This document shows positions 61,649 through 64,000 of a DNA stretch of 64,000 nucleotides, piece after piece (the stretch's first letter is position 1; the number at the start of each line of letters is the position of its first letter). This stretch comes from Yeguia hominis (GTDB lineage: Bacteria; Bacillota; Clostridia; Oscillospirales; Acutalibacteraceae): NCBI RefSeq assembly GCF_014384705.1, contig NZ_JACRSN010000005.1, forward strand, positions 1 to 64,000, in the 5' to 3' direction. A program made the translations under genes and the position numbers. The notes below the pieces were generated by a model. It was not told where the DNA came from and did no database searches. It saw nothing but the letters and a program-made list of their open reading frames with translations.

Positions 61649-62566
61649 ATGAGAAATGCAACTATAATTGAGAAATCCGCACAGATCAGAAGAAAAAATG
61701 TATTCAACAACCAGAGGCCGATCCTCTGGTTGTTGCCCCTTTTATTCTTCCTGTGTGCTTTTTTTCTTGTTCCAATTCTAGACGTATTAAAGATGAGCTT
61801 TACTGATGCTTCTATGACATCAAGTGACTATCATTTTACCTTTAATTCCTATCTGAGGGTAATTCAGGATTCGGCCTTCCTTGGCGTATTGGGCGTAACC
61901 TTTTTCTTTGTAGCCTTCAGTGTGATTTTTCAGTTTCTGCTGGGCTTTTTGATTGCCTTTTCGGTAGATAACGGCGAGAGGAGACATCTGCATGGAACTG
62001 TCATTACCCGAACGATTTCATTGATTTCTTGGGCAATTCCTGGGGTTGCAATCGGTATTATCTGGAAAATTATGTATGCCGAAACGGGCTCAGGAATTCT
62101 GAATTACCTACTGTCTCTAATTGGCTTGGATGCTGTTGCTTTCCTAACCGATCCGAAAATTGCGCTGCTCTCCATTTCCATAGCCAATGTTTGGCGCGGC
62201 ACCGCACAGAGCATGATCCTACTCTATGCAGGGATTAAAACCGTCCCTATGGATATTTTGGAGGCTGCAGATGTTGACGGAGCAAGCGGATTTCGGAAAA
62301 TTGTCAGTGTTGTGATTCCGTCGATGCGTTCGGTTATCATGATTAACCTGCTTTTGAACATCATCAATACCTTCAACACCTTTGATATGATTATGCCGCT
62401 GACAGGAGGCGGGCCAGGAAGAAGCACGGAGGTACTGGTGTTAAGCGCCTATCGAACTATTTTCCAACAGCTCGACTTAGGAAAGGGATGTGCAGTGGCG
62501 GTAATACTGCTGCTGATTAATGTTTGCTTTGGCATTCTGTATATCAAAATGAACAGGGAGGAGTAG
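61649..62566 (+). CDS. sugar ABC transporter permease, MalF/UgpA type
   Basis: A 305-residue, six-helix permease with a 35-residue charged N-terminus and the EAA loop EAADVDGASGFRKIVSVVIPSMRSVIM. It also shows the family's NTFNTFDMIMPLTGGGPGRSTEVL segment. GGGGAT lies six bases before ATG 61649. It follows the binding-protein gene by 47 bases and is three bases from the next permease, so the three are one operon. Confidence 0.92.
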   Translation: MRNATIIEKSAQIRRKNVFNNQRPILWLLPLLFFLCAFFLVPILDVLKMSFTDASMTSSDYHFTFNSYLRVIQDSAFLGVLGVTFFFVAFSVIFQFLLGFLIAFSVDNGERRHLHGTVITRTISLISWAIPGVAIGIIWKIMYAETGSGILNYLLSLIGLDAVAFLTDPKIALLSISIANVWRGTAQSMILLYAGIKTVPMDILEAADVDGASGFRKIVSVVIPSMRSVIMINLLLNIINTFNTFDMIMPLTGGGPGRSTEVLVLSAYRTIFQQLDLGKGCAVAVILLLINVCFGILYIKMNREE

Positions 62567-62569
62567 AAG

Positions 62570-63412
62570 ATGAATATTCGGCATAAAAAACGAACGATTA
62601 AAATTTTTCTGTACATATTCTATATCCTTGTTGCAATCTTCTTCCTGTTTCCAATTCTGTGGGTTTTATCTCTTTCCTTAAAAACAGTACCGGAGCTTTA
62701 TAAAATCCCGCCGGCATTGTTCCCTGAATCGTTTGCGTGGGAGAATTACCAATATTTGATTGAACAGGTGAATATTCTGCAGGGAGTCTGGAATTCCCTA
62801 AAGGTGACGCTGGTGACGATGGTAGGGACAATCGTGATTGCGCTTCCTGCCGCTTATTGCTTCTCACGGATGAAATTCCGCGGCTCCAAGCAGCTCCAGT
62901 TTTTTGTCCTGATGTTTCAAATGGTTTCACCGCTTGTGGTCGTGATTCCGCTGTATCGGTATTTTTCAAGGCTGGGACTGCTAAACTCATTGGTTGGACT
63001 GACGTTGATTTATATTGCGATTGCATCGCCATTTCAGGTTTGGTTTTTGAAAAGCTTCCTGGATACGATCCCGGTCGAATTGGATGAAGCCGCGACGATT
63101 GACGGCTGCACACGGCTGCAGACTGTGACTAAGATTTTGCTTCCGGTTATCATTCCAGGGCTGTTCTCGGGAGTTCTGCTGATCTTCATCACAAGCTGGT
63201 CGCAGTTTATTGTACCATATATTATGATTGATACCCCGAGCAAAATGCCGGTGGCTGCTTCGCTGGTTAATTTGCAGTCCAAGCTGAACCAGATTACGAC
63301 CCATTATCTGGCGGGAGCCAGCGTGCTGACAATTTTGCCGACTGTCATTCTGTTTGTTTTCCTGCAGAAATATATTGTGTCAGCTTTGACGGCAGGGGCG
63401 GTAAAAGGATGA
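62570..63412 (+). CDS. sugar ABC transporter permease, MalG type
   Basis: A 280-residue, six-helix permease with EAA loop DEAATIDGCTRLQTVTKILLPVIIPGLFS and the characteristic C-terminus IVSALTAGAVKG. AGGAGTAGAAG, overlapping the end of the upstream permease, is its ribosome site. It completes the mannoside importer; the ATPase must be encoded elsewhere. Confidence 0.92.
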   Translation: MNIRHKKRTIKIFLYIFYILVAIFFLFPILWVLSLSLKTVPELYKIPPALFPESFAWENYQYLIEQVNILQGVWNSLKVTLVTMVGTIVIALPAAYCFSRMKFRGSKQLQFFVLMFQMVSPLVVVIPLYRYFSRLGLLNSLVGLTLIYIAIASPFQVWFLKSFLDTIPVELDEAATIDGCTRLQTVTKILLPVIIPGLFSGVLLIFITSWSQFIVPYIMIDTPSKMPVAASLVNLQSKLNQITTHYLAGASVLTILPTVILFVFLQKYIVSALTAGAVKG

Positions 63413-63414
63413 TC

Positions 63415-63467
63415 GGGGTCTTAGAGCCATACCCCGTTGGCGGGCGTAGGTTCCAACCCTTTTTTTG
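63415..63467 (+). terminator. possible terminator or attenuator after the permease
   Basis: Two short stems in series, GGGGT/ACCCC (63415-63435) and GTTGG/CCAAC (63436-63457), are followed by CC and a run of eight T. It may reduce read-through into the isomerase gene. Confidence 0.5.
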
Positions 63468-63510
63468 AATTATTAATTATTTATTCTGAGAGAACCGGAG
63501 TGCAACACAA

Positions 63511-64000
63511 ATGAAACGTTCTGAAATTAACAAAACAATCAAATCTTCCCTGGAATTTTTAAAGCAGCTCAAATTTAACCTACCTCCTTTTGCCTATTGG
63601 ACTCTAGGACAATGGAAAAACCAGACCGACGTCTGCCAAGAGATCAAGGATGCCATGCTGGGCTGGGATGTGACTGATTTTGGTTACGGAGATTTCCAGA
63701 GATATGGCTTTAGCAGCTTTACGCTGCGCAACGGTGTGCTGAACAATGACCGTTACAAAAAGCCGTATGCAGAAAAAATTATGATTTCCGCCGAGGATCA
63801 GGTTACGCCCTTCCATTTTCATTGGTATAAAATGGAGGACATTATCAACCGCGGCGGCGGAAATTTACTGATCCAGCTTTATAATTCTACCCCGGACGAA
63901 AAGTTTGCCGATACGCCTGTTTCCGTTTCGATTGACGGGATTTCCAAGACCTATGAGGCGGGGAGTATTGTTCGGCTGAAGCCTGGAGAAAGTATCAGCG
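63511..64000 (+). CDS. D-lyxose/D-mannose ketol-isomerase, 5' part (cut by window end)
   Basis: The first 163 residues are visible: MKRSEINKTIKSSLEFL, NLPPFAYWTLGQW, MLGWDVTDFGYGDF, FTLRNG, YAEKIMISAEDQVTPFHFHWYKMEDIINRGGGNLLIQLYN and AGSIVRLKPGESIS. These match the cupin-type D-lyxose isomerase family (Lyx_isomer; E. coli D-lyxose isomerase), in which His-x-His and a Glu bind Mn. Such enzymes also convert D-mannose to D-fructose (known). Next to alpha-mannosidase and a mannoside importer, mannose to fructose is the expected reaction. GGAG lies 11 bases before ATG 63511. The 3' end lies beyond the window. Confidence 0.9.
   Translation, partial: MKRSEINKTIKSSLEFLKQLKFNLPPFAYWTLGQWKNQTDVCQEIKDAMLGWDVTDFGYGDFQRYGFSSFTLRNGVLNNDRYKKPYAEKIMISAEDQVTPFHFHWYKMEDIINRGGGNLLIQLYNSTPDEKFADTPVSVSIDGISKTYEAGSIVRLKPGESIS

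Noticed and set aside
1..64000. CRISPR array or phage defence system
   Set aside because: No evenly spaced short repeats and no cas, restriction or toxin-antitoxin genes were found; the only tandem repeats are inside the Ig-domain gene and two linker regions.

Overview
The window looks like the chromosome of an anaerobic, endospore-forming Gram-positive bacterium of the class Clostridia, possibly the Oscillospiraceae/Ruminococcaceae side. Reasons: sporulation genes (spoIIE, an uninterrupted sigK), a single-chain PurL of about 1250 residues, AGGAGG-type ribosome binding sites with some TTG/GTG starts, clear sigma-A type promoters, and many sugar ABC transporters with YesM/YesN two-component systems. 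The lineage is inference; no 16S rRNA gene is present.

Layout. 1-128 is the tail of an IS3-family transposase. 532-3781 holds ybaK, a GNAT acetyltransferase and an ArsR-like regulator with an MFS exporter. 3919-11870 is a minus-strand sugar locus: sensor kinase, response regulator, solute-binding lipoprotein, two permeases and a metal-dependent amidohydrolase. A 5'-truncated serine recombinase (12656-13231) lies beside tRNA-Leu(TAG). 13434-25471 is backbone: two tandem M42 aminopeptidases, murD, purL, alr and a secreted Ig-repeat L,D-transpeptidase.

25689-38166 is an accessory block bounded by decayed insertion sequences (an AraC fragment and a broken IS30 on the left; an apparently intact IS256 and a broken IS3 on the right). 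Its cargo is visibly AT-rich: a GH32 fructosidase, a YesN-type regulator, a binding protein, two permeases and a YesM-type kinase, probably for fructan or sucrose-type oligosaccharides. Backbone resumes with trpS, an aminotransferase and spoIIE.

43391-48141 encodes an AraC regulator, RhaA-type isomerase, L-xylulokinase-like kinase and an UlaE/SgbU-type 3-epimerase, a set that fits L-lyxose/L-xylulose better than rhamnose. 48238-53979 holds sigK and a surface cassette: DHHW-type protein, DUF4956 membrane protein, VTC-type polyphosphate polymerase domain and a divergent Cthe_2159-like beta-helix lipoprotein. 54565-64000 is an alpha-mannoside module: AraC regulator, GH38 alpha-mannosidase, ROK repressor, ABC transporter without ATPase, and a D-lyxose/D-mannose isomerase cut by the window end.

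Together the window shows three complete sugar-uptake modules, each with its own regulators and catabolic enzyme but none with its own ABC ATPase, set between housekeeping and sporulation genes. The most interesting non-coding signals are two hairpins that hide ribosome binding sites (IS256 transposase, sigK), a three-way-junction structure at the IS256 3' end, and two Spo0A-box-like sites before spoIIE. The least understood gene set is the VTC/DUF4956/DHHW/Cthe_2159 cassette.
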